Assembly (NCBI GenBank): GCA_029891385.1
Contig: CM057227.1
Location: forward strand, 57,661,567-57,725,566
From: Erythroxylum novogranatense
Lineage: Eukaryota; Streptophyta; Magnoliopsida; Malpighiales; Erythroxylaceae
Direction: 5' to 3'
Length of the DNA: 64,000 nucleotides
Position numbers and translations under genes: made by a program. Below, piece after piece: positions 12,157 to 23,629 of this stretch (position 1 is the first letter of the stretch; the number at the start of each line of letters is the position of its first letter). The notes under the pieces were generated by a model, which was given only the letters and a program-made list of their open reading frames with translations, had not been told where the DNA came from and did not search any database.

Positions 12157-12966
12157 TTTAGTTTTTTAGAATATTAAGGGTCTAAATAACCATAAAAAAC
12201 AATTAGCAATACATGCTTGACTTAAGAGACTGTTTGTTTCTTTTGTTTGTTTGCTTGAATCTAGAATTAGGTCTCCTTCTTATTTGAATAATGTATGTGC
12301 CTCCATTTTTCCTAGTTAGCCTTCTTTCAGTAATGTACAATATGCTTCTAATGCAAGGATTGTGTTAACTTGGAATTTGGTAGTTATTTGTGCAACATCC
12401 TTAGCTCTAATGATCAACTTATTCACTTAGAATTGACTCCCAGGACCAATGCTCCTTCTTTCTTAGTGACTTGTGTATATGGGTCCAATAACCTAAACCA
12501 TAGGAAGAACCTTTAGACTGATATGTCAAATCTCAACCTTTCGATTGGAAGTCTTCCTTAGATTATTGTAGGGTTCTTTAATGCTATATTTTTCCCTCAT
12601 TACGTAGATCCTATAAGTCCCTCAACTCTAAAGGGGATGAGTGACTTTAGGCAATGTGTTGAGGGAAATACATTGTATGATCCAAATTCCAATGGTCCAA
12701 GTTTTACTTGGAATGAAAAACAAAATGGAGATTTCTTTATTGCTAGGAAGTTAGATAGAATCCTCATTAACTTCACATGGAGCTCTTGTTTCCTTAGATT
12801 TTATAGTGTTATTCATTACCCTAACATTTCAGACAATTCTCCACTAGTGGCTAGATTTTTAGCATCCATGCAGAAGAGATCTTCTCCATTTAGGTTCTCA
12901 AATTTTCTTTCCTCTCAGCCTAATTTTCTTCAGTCAGTTGAGGAAGCATGGTCCTCTCAAATTTAG
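12157..12966 (+). pseudogene. LINE-2 endonuclease
   Basis: The domain starts with NIKGLNN at about 12170, followed by a 110-codon open part from 12637 with GPSFTWNEKQNGDFFIARKL and DRILIN. This is the C-terminal half of the plant LINE AP-like endonuclease (normally F-T-W-x-N, then L-D-R). The final S-D-H motif appears as S-D-N at about 12830, so a catalytic histidine is lost. Stops interrupt the N-terminal half. Confidence 0.75.
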
Positions 12967-13360
12967 GGTACTCCTATGTTTTGTGTAGTGTCTAAGCTCA
13001 AGCTAGTTAAAAAAGCACTCAAATCTCTTAATTCTAGCCAAATTGGTGATGTGAAAGCTAGAGTTGTGAATTGTTAACTAAATCTTAATAACATTCAGGA
13101 TTAGTTGAGACTTTTGTTGAAGTCATCTCTTTTGCTTGCTAAGGAATATGGGGATATAAATGAGTTAATTAAAGCTTTAGAAGACCAAGAATCCTTCTTT
13201 AAACAAGCTTCCAAGATTAAACGGCTAAAGGAAGGGGATAGGAACACCAAATTTTTCCATAACTCACTAATAGCTAACAGAAACAAAAACAACATCCATT
13301 TTATATAAGTGGGTAATGGGAACAAGATTGTGGGTCTAGAAGAGATTCAAGATCATTTTT

Positions 13361-14520
13361 TTGAATTCTTTCAAAGTTCTAAAGGGAGTCAAAAGGCTCT
13401 TCAATCTTCTAAGGATTTTGTGGAAAATATTTTCCCTCATTCCTTGCCTAAAAATCTATAACCTTTTTATTGCTGAAGTTTTAGCTCAAGAGATTAGAGA
13501 GGTTTTGAATTCCTTTAATCCTAATAAGACTCCTGGTCTAGATGGGTTTAATGGATTTTTCTTTAAACAAACCTGTCACATTATTGGAGAGGAAGTCACT
13601 AATGCCATCCAAGATTTTTTCTAACATGGTAAACTTCTCAAAGAGCCTAATTCCAATTTTATTACGCTAATTCCAAAAAAGCCCACCCTTCCACAGTGTT
13701 AGATTACAGGCCTATTTCTTGTTGTAACATGCTTTATAAGCTGATTGCTAAAATCATTTCAAATAGGATTAGGGATACTCTTCCTCACATTATCAGTGCT
13801 AACCAAAGCGCGTTCATTAAAAATCGTTGAATATGGGATAACATCTTATTGTCCCAAGAAATTTTCAAGAATTATCAGCTCTCCAATAACCAAAAGAGAT
13901 GTGCTTTCAAAGTGAACCTTCAAAAAGCCTATGATTCGATTCAATGGGATTTCCTCCTAAATGTTTTAGAAGTTATAGGCCTACCTCCCAAGTTCATTAA
14001 ATGGATCCAAGAGTGTATCTCCTCCCCTTATTCTATTCTGATCAATGGTTCTCCTTCCAAATTTTTTAGAGGTAAGTCAGGCCTAAGACAAGGAGATCCT
14101 TTATCTCCTTTCCTTTTCATCATCTGTATGGAAGTATTCTTTAGGATTTTGAATGATTGCATAGTGAGAAGTCCTTTTTTCAAATACCACTGGAGGTGCA
14201 AAACCCTTAAACTCACTCATCTCTTGTTTGCTAACGGTTTATTGTTGTTTTGTCATGCAGATAGGGGTTCAGCTCAAACTTTGCTCAATTGTCTGAGTAC
14301 TTTCTCTAGATTTTCAGTAATGGATTTGAATCCTTCCAAGAGTCAGTTTTTCCTTTCTCATGATATGGATCACTTGTCCCATCAAGTGGAAGTTATGTCT
14401 GGGCTTAGTAAAGGATCTCTCCCCATAAGATATTTAGGGGTACCTCTTATAATAGAGAGGTTATCGAGGAGGGATTGTTTACCTTTATTGGATAAGATTG
14501 ATTCCAGGATCAACAAATGA
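13361..14520 (+). pseudogene. LINE-2 reverse transcriptase
   Basis: The frame at 13361-13624 contains NKTPGLDGFNGFFFK. The 223-codon frame at 13849-14520 covers motifs A to E: KVNLQKAYDSIQWDFL, SGLRQGDPLSPFLF, LLFANGLLLF and RYLGVPL. The motif A catalytic Asp is Asn (V-N-L-Q-K-A-Y-D), and motif C is F-A-N-G instead of F/Y-A-D-D. All the metal-binding aspartates of the polymerase site are therefore missing despite a long open frame. The two parts are separated by stops at 13622 and 13830. Confidence 0.85.
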
Positions 14521-15690
14521 ACTCACAAAAATCTTTCCTATGCTGGTAGACTACAATTGGTCATTCATGTCCTATCTTCTTTTTAAGTGTATTATGTTAC
14601 ACATTTCATTCTCCCTTCTTCCATCCTTAAAGAGATCTAGTCCAAACTTAGGGAATTTTTTGTGGGCTGGAAAGGTTGACATCAAATCTCATGCTAAGGT
14701 AAAATAGAGTGACATTAGTAGGCCGAAAAGGGAGGGAGGTTTAGGGATTGAACATTTGCCAACTTGGAATTTTGTCTTGTTAGGGAAGAGGATTTGGTAT
14801 TTGTTTTTTGATAGTGAGGCTTTATGGGTTAAGTGGGTGCATAAGATATTTTTTAAAAGGAAAAATTTTTAGAGTGCATAACCTACCAATAATAGCTCTT
14901 GGAGTTAGACAAAACTCTTACTTGTGAGGGATAAATTGGGGAACCAATTTGGATTTAGGATAGGGAATGGATATTCTACTATCTTATAACAGGATCCTTA
15001 GCATTCTAAGGGAATCCTAAAGAACTTCTTTTCACCAAGGGAAATCAATGGATCTGGACTACCTATGATAACAACAGTTTCTGAATTTATCAAAAATAAT
15101 GAGTGGAGATGGCAAGAAATACCTATAGAGATCATTAGTAACCTTGAACCTCTACTGTACCAACCACATAGCTCCAAACTAGATTATTTGGAATGGTTAA
15201 CTAGCCCTTCAAAAAAAATACACTAGTGGATCAACCTATAACTTCTTGAGACCTTTAACACAGACTATTTCTTGGCATAATCTAGTTTGGTTCAAAAACA
15301 ACAACCCTATGTGTTCTTTCATATTGTGCCTGGCTTTCCTTAAAAAGCTACAAACACTGGATAAACTTCTTTTTCTCCATACTCCTAACCACTGTTCCTT
15401 ATGGCTGTCATACAATGAGTCCAATGAACACTTTTTTTTAATGTTCCTTTTCTAAATTAGTATGGGAACATTGCCTCAACCACTTCCAAATACACATTTC
15501 CAATAATACAAGCCTTCAATCCATAACCAAAGAACCTCTCATAGCAACCTTTTCCCTATCCTGCTTTTCACTATTGTTTATAACATTTGGACCGAAAGAA
15601 ATACAAGAACATTCAAGGATGAAGCCATGGATGTGGAGAGCCTACACTCTAGAGTAATGTTCCAAGTTATAGAACATTTCAGCTCAAACA
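14521..15690 (+). pseudogene. LINE-2 connection and zf-RVT remnant
   Basis: After the stop at 14518-14520 the frame shifts. GNFLWAGKVDIKSHAKVK at 14650-14700 matches the F-x-W-G region downstream of LINE RT. Around 15280-15450 a degenerate zf-RVT-like stretch is visible in several frames (WHNLVWFKNN). No continuous frame remains. The following 15690-16240 is 3' untranslated sequence. Confidence 0.55.
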
Positions 15691-16332
15691 CTGAGGGAAG
15701 GTAAATAAAGGTAGGAATTATTCACTAATCACTTATTTGTAGGTTTTCTATTTTAGGAATGGTAACTGTACATATAACTTCTTTGCTGGAAAAAGAGTGG
15801 ATAAAGACAGCAATCACTCCTACTGCAATTCAGAAATCATGGAGTTTTGGTAGGAAATGGTTTCAGTGACAAGGAGTTACAGGTTTACAGTTTTATCCTT
15901 ATTGCAGATCACTGTCTCTAATGAAGATGATTATAAGCTTAACAGTAGGAGAATCATTTCCTACAGAAGCTATATCAATAAAGGTATGTGAGAAGAAGGC
16001 AACCATGATAGTGGATAAGTAAAATGGAACTTCAAGCTTGATTTTCAGTTAAGCTTATTGCTGCTTTGGTTTTGTTTATGTTTGGTATATGAATGTTGGT
16101 CTTTTTGTGTTGCTGGACTGTATGTTAGTGAATTTATGTTACTGGGTAGAAGAGCTAGATTTATAATGTTGTTTGTTGTTGGTAGTGTTGTTTCACGATT
16201 TGATTTAGGTTTCTTATGATTTTGCATTACCTTATTCCTTTTGGTAGGTAAGAGATTTATGTTAGAAAACCTCTAGTTATGTATATAACATTTTCTTATT
16301 TGTATAAAATTTTACCGATTTACCAAAAAAAG

Positions 16333-16904
16333 GAACAATTGAAGACCAAAAAAAAGTAACTTAATCAAATTGAACTTAATTGTAAAGTTTGAGAAATTGT
16401 AAAGCTTAAATATGAGATATTTGATAAATAAGGACTAATATTAAATACTGAATGTTAATTAGGTGCAATTGATATTTAATTAATTAAAATTAAATGTATT
16501 TTAATTACAATTTAATTGAAATTAGGATTAAATATTTAATTACATTACCAAAATATCCAAACCTTATTATAAATAGGCATAGGTTCTAAAGGAGTTACCA
16601 CTTTTTGTTTATGCCTTTATGCACTACTTGAAGAGTTCTCTTAACTCATCTATGTAAATATTGTTAGAGGCTAGATATATGTATGACTATAGTGCTTCTG
16701 ATAAACTAGTTTTAAAAATAGTTTGAGGGAAACTTCAATAAAAAAGATCAAGTTACATAATAAGGTAAAAATATATGATCCATGTTTTATTAGGTCCTAC
16801 ATTAATCATGTTATAGAATTTAAAGTGATCTTGTCTTTATAAAATCAAACAAAAAAGTTTGATGTTTCTCTTATTGCTCACAAAATCAAATGATGTTCTA
16901 TTTT
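16333..16904. other. AT-rich spacer with a TATA-like site
   Basis: No coding similarity. TATAAATAGG at 16568-16577 on the plus strand is followed by TTGTTAGAGG at 16660, an arrangement reminiscent of an LTR core promoter. No partner LTR was found, so a solo-LTR reading is only a possibility. Confidence 0.3.
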
Positions 16905-17405
16905 TCTAACATTAAGTACTTACTATCTTGATCAAATCCATGTGATTTAATGCTCTTACTAGCTTGCTTCTTGACCTGAAGTCTAAATTTTTTGAACATT
17001 CAAATGATTTAAACTTTTTTATTAATAAATATATAAACAATATCTAAATTGATCATCTGTGAATATGGTGAAATAAAATTACTCACCTCTAGTGCGAATA
17101 TATATAGGGCCATATATATATTTAAAAGTATAAGCTCTAATAACTCACTTGTATGCTCTCCCTTTCCACTAAATGGTAGTTTAGTCATCTTAGCCAAAAA
17201 ATAAGATTCATAAGTTTATAAGATCTATAATCTAAACTACAAGTTCCTATAGCTAATGTACCAACTATTGCTTTATTGTCAACTCATATATCTACTTCAC
17301 CTTTTCTAAACAATCTACTCCTTATTAACATTTGTATTTTTTTTTTCAAATATGATAACCAGAATCAATATCCAATACCTAAGAATGTGAAATGGAAGTA
17401 GAAAG
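16905..17405 (-). mobile_element. Copia element E, downstream half (protease to integrase)
   Basis: On the minus strand from 17405 the frame reads SISHS-stop-VLDIDSGYHI, the copia aspartic protease start (normally W-V-L-D-T-G-x-x-x-H). It is followed by RKGEVDI and NKAIVGTLAIGT, then after a deletion by AKMTKLPFSGKGEHTSELLE at 17197-17130 (GAG-pre-integrase) and a degenerate integrase core down to about 16905. The segment joining protease to GAG-pre-integrase is largely missing. Its upstream half lies at 57126-58430. Confidence 0.75.
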
Positions 17406-19368
17406 TGTAGGAAAATCCCGGGAGGTACATCACATGTACCAGGTGCGGAAAACAAAAAATTTTGTCGCCGGGACCTTCCCGAAGGCCCGGATCTATGTGT
17501 CGGTATGAAGACTCAAACCTGAATAGCCAATAGAGACTATCTCTAAAGGTATCCACGCAGAGATCAGAAAACCTAACCGGGACAAACCCTTTTGACCCGG
17601 GAATAGCTAGAATAAAGTGAAGGTTGCTAGACCCTACCTTTGTTCTGGAGAGCTTGGAGAACTGATGGAGAAGAGCTTGGAGACTTGGAGAACTAGAGAG
17701 ATGATCGTGAGCTTCCTTTGAAAGCAACTTGAAAAACTCTTTTCAAAAGCCTCCTCCCAAAGCCACGAAGATCAAATCTCTACCATTTTCTCCATAAGTA
17801 TTTCTCAATAATGAAGATAAGATGAGGATCGTATCCTCTCTTCCTTTCACCAATGAGTATCATCCTTCTCCATTTCTTTTTGTCATTTATTCATTTAATG
17901 ATTTTGGTGACAAGGCTTCCAAAAGAAGCTTCTAATGCTTCTTCTTCAACCCACGTAGCTTACATATATATATTAATTAATTAATTAATTAATTAATTAA
18001 TCATATATATATATGTATATATATTGCTGAAGTGGTCCAGTCATACTGGGGTCGGTCCTACCGGCCTATCAGGCCCTGGTACTAAAAACGCTCCGGAGAC
18101 CTTTCTTAGCAATATCGATGTCGCGATCTCATCGGGACATATTCCGATCTCATCGGGATCCATTTAATCCTAATGTTTCCATAATTGGAACTCGTCCAAT
18201 TACTATTTTACATTCTCTCAATCACTCTTATCGTGTGACCCTTTAGGTTCCGGTTATGTTGGCCACTTAGATTAACAATTAATCTGAGCAAGTCATGAGC
18301 GCGTCTAGCAACACATCATGACCCCAATTGACCGGAAAGTAATCGGTTTGATGAATTCATCACGAACCGATCACGAACCCTTCCATGACAATTACCGTGC
18401 AATTCGTCCTTTCACCATCCTATACCCCACTTGGTTATGAGTATGGTCAAAGTGTCAACTCTCACTAGACCGAGTCTAGCCCAAGTGAAATTAGTTCTCG
18501 TCCCAGGACTCATTACTCTATATGTCAATGAGGACACTCTTCATGATATATTTGTGGCCACCTTACAAGTAATGATCCCACAAGAGGCCACGGGTATCTC
18601 TTACGCTAATCCGTAAGTGGTGAATCCTTTATTGGCTACTCAATTACCTTGAATACCTCAAATGCACTCCAAACACCACCCTATGAGCGACCTCTGGAAG
18701 GCAACAAGGAATGGAGTCAAAGCACAGAATCAGTATCCAAGATATCCTTGAGTACCTCAAGTCTAAGGATACGTGTACCATTGCTATGATGAGATTATCA
18801 CTGACACTAGAAGAAGATATCCATGTGATGATCTCATTGCAGGTCATCCAATGTACTTACTACCGCTAGTAAGCATCCACATGTCAACTCTAAATATCTC
18901 ATATTTACAGTTTCTGAGATCCACTGCTTGATCCAATCAAGGAATATGACATGTGTTAGTCTAACCGGATTAATGATGTCCAGTCTCATTAATCCTATGA
19001 CTAGGAAAAATTTAGATACTGACATAATTGCACATGATAGGAATCTCAGTAGTATGATCACATCATAATTTCCTTCATGCTATGTCATATATCATGGACT
19101 TCATTAATTCGATTAAAGATCCAATCAATTCATAAACACTATTCATGAATATCAAATTATTGAAATATGCCTTTCTTTATTTATTCATAAAGTCTGTACA
19201 CGACTTTGAATAAAACGCGCTAAAGGGGATTGCCTTTAGGGCACTACTCTAACAATCTAACGGTACTGGACATCCATAAGTCAACTTACACTGGTGAACA
19301 AGGCAACTTATCAGTACCGAGCAAGCATAAGTCGACTTACACATGGTACAAGTCGACTTACACTTACA
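17406..19368 (-). repeat. Element A 3' LTR
   Basis: Starts TGTAGG and ends CTTACA on the plus strand (TGTAAG to CCTACA on the element strand). It pairs with 55133-57125. An AT-rich tract at 17968-18022 is (TTAA)n rather than the long (TA)n of its partner. Palindromes AAGTCGACTT or variants lie at 19278, 19300, 19329 and 19350. Confidence 0.9.
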
Positions 19369-19381
19369 AATCTCCCACTTG
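19369..19381 (-). promoter_or_regulatory. Element A polypurine tract
   Basis: On the element strand CAAGTGGGAGATT lies directly before the LTR start TGTAAG. This is the plus-strand primer site for copia reverse transcription. The same tract precedes the 3' LTR of element B at 29917-29929. Confidence 0.8.
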
Positions 19382-19539
19382 ACCTAAAGCCAATCGCCTT
19401 GGTATCTAATACCATAAGCGCGTCCATGAGAATCACAATTCTTCTGTGACTATGGCTTTTTCAACAGATTAGCAACACTTTGCTCTATAGGAATTCTCTC
19501 TATTAGGACATCACCTCGATCGATGATCTACCGAATCAT

Positions 19540-20830
19540 ATGGAATCGATGGAGTACGTGTTCGGATCGTTGATGAGACCTTGGTTCCTTTGCTTGCGCA
19601 CTAGCCCCATTGTATCACAATACAACCCTATGGGCCCATCACAACTAGGAACCAGATCAAGTTCAGAAATGAACTTCTTGATCCAAACCGCCTTCCTTTC
19701 TCTGCATCACGGCAATGTACTCGCCTCGGTTGTTGAATCGCAGGTCCTCTCTTGATTAGAACTCTTTCCAACTGACCGCCAGGCCGTTCATTGTGAATGT
19801 ATATAACCTGATCGTGATTCAGAATCATCCTTATCAGATTAAAACTGGCATTTGTATGCCCACTCACTTGGAGATTTTCATCTCCATGTGTCAAGAAAAC
19901 ATCCTTAGTGCTTCGCAAGTACTTGAGGATATTCTTGACAGCCACCCAGTGACCCTCACCAAGATCCGATTGGTATCTGCTCGTAACACTTAGAGCATAT
20001 GATACATCGGGTCTCGTACATAGCATTGTTCCATGCTAAACCTCTTTAGCATCTTATCTATGTACGTTGATTGTGAAAGACCAAGCAATCTCTTTGATCT
20101 ATCTTTATAAATCTTTATCCCAAGGATATAAGTTGCGTCACAAAGGTCTTTCATGGCAAAATGTTTGGACAACCAAATCTTAACTGATTGTAGCATAGAG
20201 ACATCGTTTTCCTAGTGTTAATATGTCATCTACTTATAACACAAGGAATACGATTGCAGTCCCATGAACCTTCTTATACATACAATGTACATCTGAATTT
20301 TGTGAGAAACCAAACTCTTTGAGTACCTCATCAAAACGGATATTCCAACTCCTGAATGCTTGCTTCAATCCATACATGGATTTCTGAAGCTTGCATACCA
20401 TTTCGCCATCATAGGAGGTGAAGTCCTCTGGTTGTGTCATATACACATCCTCGGGAAGATTTCCATTCAGGAAAGCTGTCTTCACATCCATTTGTCATAT
20501 CTCATAATTATAATGAGCGGCAATGGCTAGGAGTATCCGAATGGATTTAAGCATTGCTACGGGGCTGAAGGTCTCGTCATAGTCAATTCCTTGTCTCTGA
20601 CGAAATCCTTTGGCCACAAGCCTTGCTTTATAAGTAATCACATTACCATCCATGTCGGTTTTCTTCTTAAAAACCCATGTGCACCCTATGGGCTTTATTC
20701 CTTCGGGTGCACCAACCAAAGTCCAAACTTGGTTTTCTTACATGGAATCCATTCAGATTTCATGGCACAAAGCCATTTTTCAGACTCTGAACTTTTCAGA
20801 ACCTCTTCATAGGTAGTAGACTCATCATCT
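19540..20830 (-). pseudogene. Element A copia reverse transcriptase and RNase H
   Basis: Minus-strand frames: 20719-20495 holds GCTWVFKKKTDMDGNV and DYDETFSPVAMLKSIRILLA; 20491-20234 holds MDVKTAFLNGNL and KLQKSMYGLKQAFRSWN; 20196-19990 holds DLCDATYILGIKIYKDRSKR; 20026-19628 starts TRPDVSYALSVTSRYQ, entering RNase H. These are the Ty1/copia RVT_2 blocks in order. The catalytic Y-V-D-D is damaged because the Tyr codon is TAA at 20236-20234, giving L-stop-V-D-D. RNase H decays into shifted frames towards 19540. Confidence 0.9.
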
Positions 20831-21179
20831 CGTATGAGCAATACGTCATTCTGTTCCCCACGAGAAATCCATATCTCTCAGGAATAGAGCGTATCCTACA
20901 TGACCTACAAAATTCTTGTGTAATAGAAGGTGGGCTGTTACCTCATCTATATGAGTTACTGAGCTGTAGGTTCAGCGATTGATCTGCGTTTGTTCGAGCA
21001 TCTTGAACTTCCTCAAGTTCAACTTTTCTCCCACCGTCCTCTTGTAAAAGAAACTCTTTCTCTAAGAAAACAGATGCTTTAAAACAAACAACTTTTGTTC
21101 CTCGGAAGGTAGAATTGATATCCCACGATATCCTACGAACAAACACTTGTCAGACTTTGCATCAAGCTAATCTGACTGT

Positions 21180-22173
21180 GTCCGCTTCACATAAGCAGGA
21201 CAACCCCAAACTTTCAGCTAAGAAAGATAGGGCTTTATGTTAGTCCACATCTCATATGGAGTAACATCAATCGTCTTTAATGAAACTCGCTTAACAAGTA
21301 AACAATTGCCTCGAAAGATACCCCAAAAACTGTGCAAAACCTATCATTAATCGCACCATGTCTAACAAGGTTCGATATCTACTTTCAGCCACACCATTGT
21401 GCTGCGGCGTGCAAGGTGGAGTGTACTGAGATAAAATCCCATTATCTCTGAGATAATCCAAAACTGTTGGTCTAAGCATTTTCCACCATGATCAGATCGT
21501 AATGTATTCATACTTTTACCAAGTTAGTTTTCTACTTCATTTCTGAATTATTTGAACTTTTCAAACGCTTGATTTGTATCTCATCGACATCAGTACCCAT
21601 ATCGTGAATAATCATCGATAAAAGTAATGAAGTAAAGACAACCACTTCTGGCATGGATGGACATCGGACCACATACATCCAAATGTATCAGGTCTAATAT
21701 TCTATTTACTCGTTTTCCCTTTCCCTTAAAGGGTAACTTAGTCATCTTGCCTAATAAACAAGATTCGCATGTGTCATATGATTCATAATCAAATGACCCT
21801 AAACTGCCACTCTTATGGAGCTTAGCGATGCGTGTCTCATTTATATGGCCAAGCCGACAATGCCATAAGTAAGTTGATTTATTATCTCGATTATGTCTTT
21901 TCACGTCATTGATATTCAGAACTAGATATGACATATCTAATATGTCAATTCTATTGCATAATATACCAGTAGCATAGAGCATTCCATTCGAACTAATAGA
22001 ACAACCATTGCTTCTAAAAGTCCAATGAAACCAGCTCTATTGAAACAAGAAACAGACAATATGTTCTTTGTTAAAACAGGTACAAAATGACAATCATCCA
22101 ATTTGAATACAAGCCCACTAGGGAGTGACAAGACATAAGTGTCTACGGCTAATGTAGCAACTCTTGCTGCATT
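21180..22173 (-). pseudogene. Element A GAG-pre-integrase and integrase
   Basis: The frame 22200-21937 enters from element B and reads NAARVATLAVDTYVLSLPSG from about 22173. The 130-codon frame 21982-21590 contains TYLWHCRLGHINETRIAKLH, the HHCC zinc region with C-E-S-C, and then YFITFIDDYSRYGY with the second catalytic region. Frame 21479-21291 holds the third block, GILSQYTPPCTPQHNGVAE-like. The D, D and E residues are present in separate frames. The remaining upstream part of the gene is at 31868-32060, beyond element B. Confidence 0.85.
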
Positions 22174-22183
22174 TGTAAGTGAT

Positions 22184-22264
22184 AAGTCGACTTGTACCAT
22201 GTGTAAGTCGACTTACACATGTTCGGTACCGATAAGTCGACTTGTACATTGGATAAGTCGACTT
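22184..22264. promoter_or_regulatory. Palindrome array in element B 5' LTR
   Basis: Four perfect AAGTCGACTT copies start at 22184, 22205, 22234 and 22255, spaced 21, 29 and 21 bp. The same array starts at 29940, 29961, 29990 and 30011 in the 3' LTR. Variants with the same phasing occur in element A's LTRs. Position at the extreme 5' end of U3 suggests a regulatory role, which is inference. Confidence 0.6.
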
Positions 22265-23603
22265 ATTCAAGGACGGTACTGTTCATTTGTGCCCTAAAGG
22301 CAATCCCCTTTAGCGCGTTTTATTCACAGTCGTATGCAGACTGAATGAATAAATAAAGAAAGGCATTATTCATTAATTCTATATTCATAAACATTGTTTA
22401 TGAATTGATTTGATCTTTAATCAAATTAATGAAGTCCATGATATATGACATAGCATAAAGGAAATTATGATGTGCTCATACTCCTGAGATTCCTATCATG
22501 TGCAATTATATCAGTATCTAAATTCTCCCTAGTCATAGGATTAATGAGATTGGACATCATTAATCCGGATAGACTAGCACATGTCATATTCCTTGATTGG
22601 ATCAAGCAGTGGATCTCAGAAACTGTAAATATGAGATATTTAGAATTGACATGTGGATGCTTACTAGTTGTAGTAAGTTCATTGGATGACCTGCCATGAG
22701 ATCATCACATGGATATCTTATCTAAGTGTCAGTGATAATCTCATCATAGCAATGGTGCAAGTATCCTTAGACTTGAGGTACTCAAGGATATCTTGGATAC
22801 TGATCCTGTGCTTTGACTCCATTCTTTGTTGCCTTCCAAAGGTAACTCATAGGGTGGTGCTTGGGTATAGCTTGAGGTATTCGAAGATAATTGAGTAGCC
22901 AATAAAGGATTCACCACTTCTGGATTAGCAGAAGAGATACCCATGGCCTCTTGTCAGGATCATTACTAAGGCTGGCCAGCATGTATGTCATGATGAATGT
23001 CTTCATTGACATATAGAGTAATGAGTCCCAGGACGAGAACTGATATCACTTGGGCTAGACTCAGTCTAGTGAGAGTTGACACTTTTACCATACTCATAAC
23101 TAAGTGGGGTATAGGATGGTGAAAGGACGAATTGCACGGTAATTGTCTATGGAAGGGTTCGTGATCTGGTTCGTGATGAATTCATAAAACCGATTACTTT
23201 CCGGTCAATTGGGGGTCATGATGTGTTGCTAGATACCGCTCATGACTTGCTCAGATTAATTGTTAATCTAAGTGGCCAACATAACCGGGAACCTAAAGGG
23301 TCACACGCATAAGAGTGTTTCAGAGAATTCGTAAAATAGTAATTGGACAGAGTTCCAATTATGGAGAGCAAATGGATTAAATGGATCCCAATGGGATTGG
23401 GATATGTCCCGATGAGATCGCGACATCAATATTGCTAAGAAAGGTTTCCGGAGCTGTTTTAGCATCGGGGCCGTGAGTAGGTAGGACCGACCCAGTTGAA
23501 TGGACCTTAGCAAATATATTCTAATTAATTAATTAAGTAATTAATTAATTAATTATTATATATATATATGTACATTTTCGTTGGAATGGGGAAGGGAGAA
23601 GAG

Positions 23604-23629
23604 ATAAGCTTTGAAAAGTCAAAGCTTAT
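23604..23629 (+). promoter_or_regulatory. Hairpin just upstream of the element B TATA box
   Basis: Arms ATAAGCTTTGA and TCAAAGCTTAT flank an AAAG loop, an 11-bp perfect inverted repeat. TATAAAG follows 30 bp later at 23659. The whole block is repeated in the 3' LTR near 31340-31400 and is not found in the corresponding part of element A's LTR. Confidence 0.5.

Larger units (their letters stand above)
10720..16332 (+). mobile_element. LINE-2: L1-type non-LTR retrotransposon, inactive
   Basis: Plus-strand order: ORF1 with DUF4283 (10831-12130), endonuclease (12157-12966), RT (13361-14520), connection and zf-RVT remnants (14521-15680), 3' UTR, and a short A-run at 16325-16331 just after a CACCGATTTACC-like tail. 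This is a nearly full-length layout of about 5.6 kb with many stops. Target duplications are not clear. It is in opposite orientation to LINE-1 and a different subfamily. Confidence 0.8.

Noticed and set aside
22472..22699. 75-codon frame in B and A LTRs (also at 30228 and, in reverse, 19061) as a conserved gene
   Set aside because: It lies wholly inside LTRs, resembles no protein, and its recurrence follows from LTR duplication.
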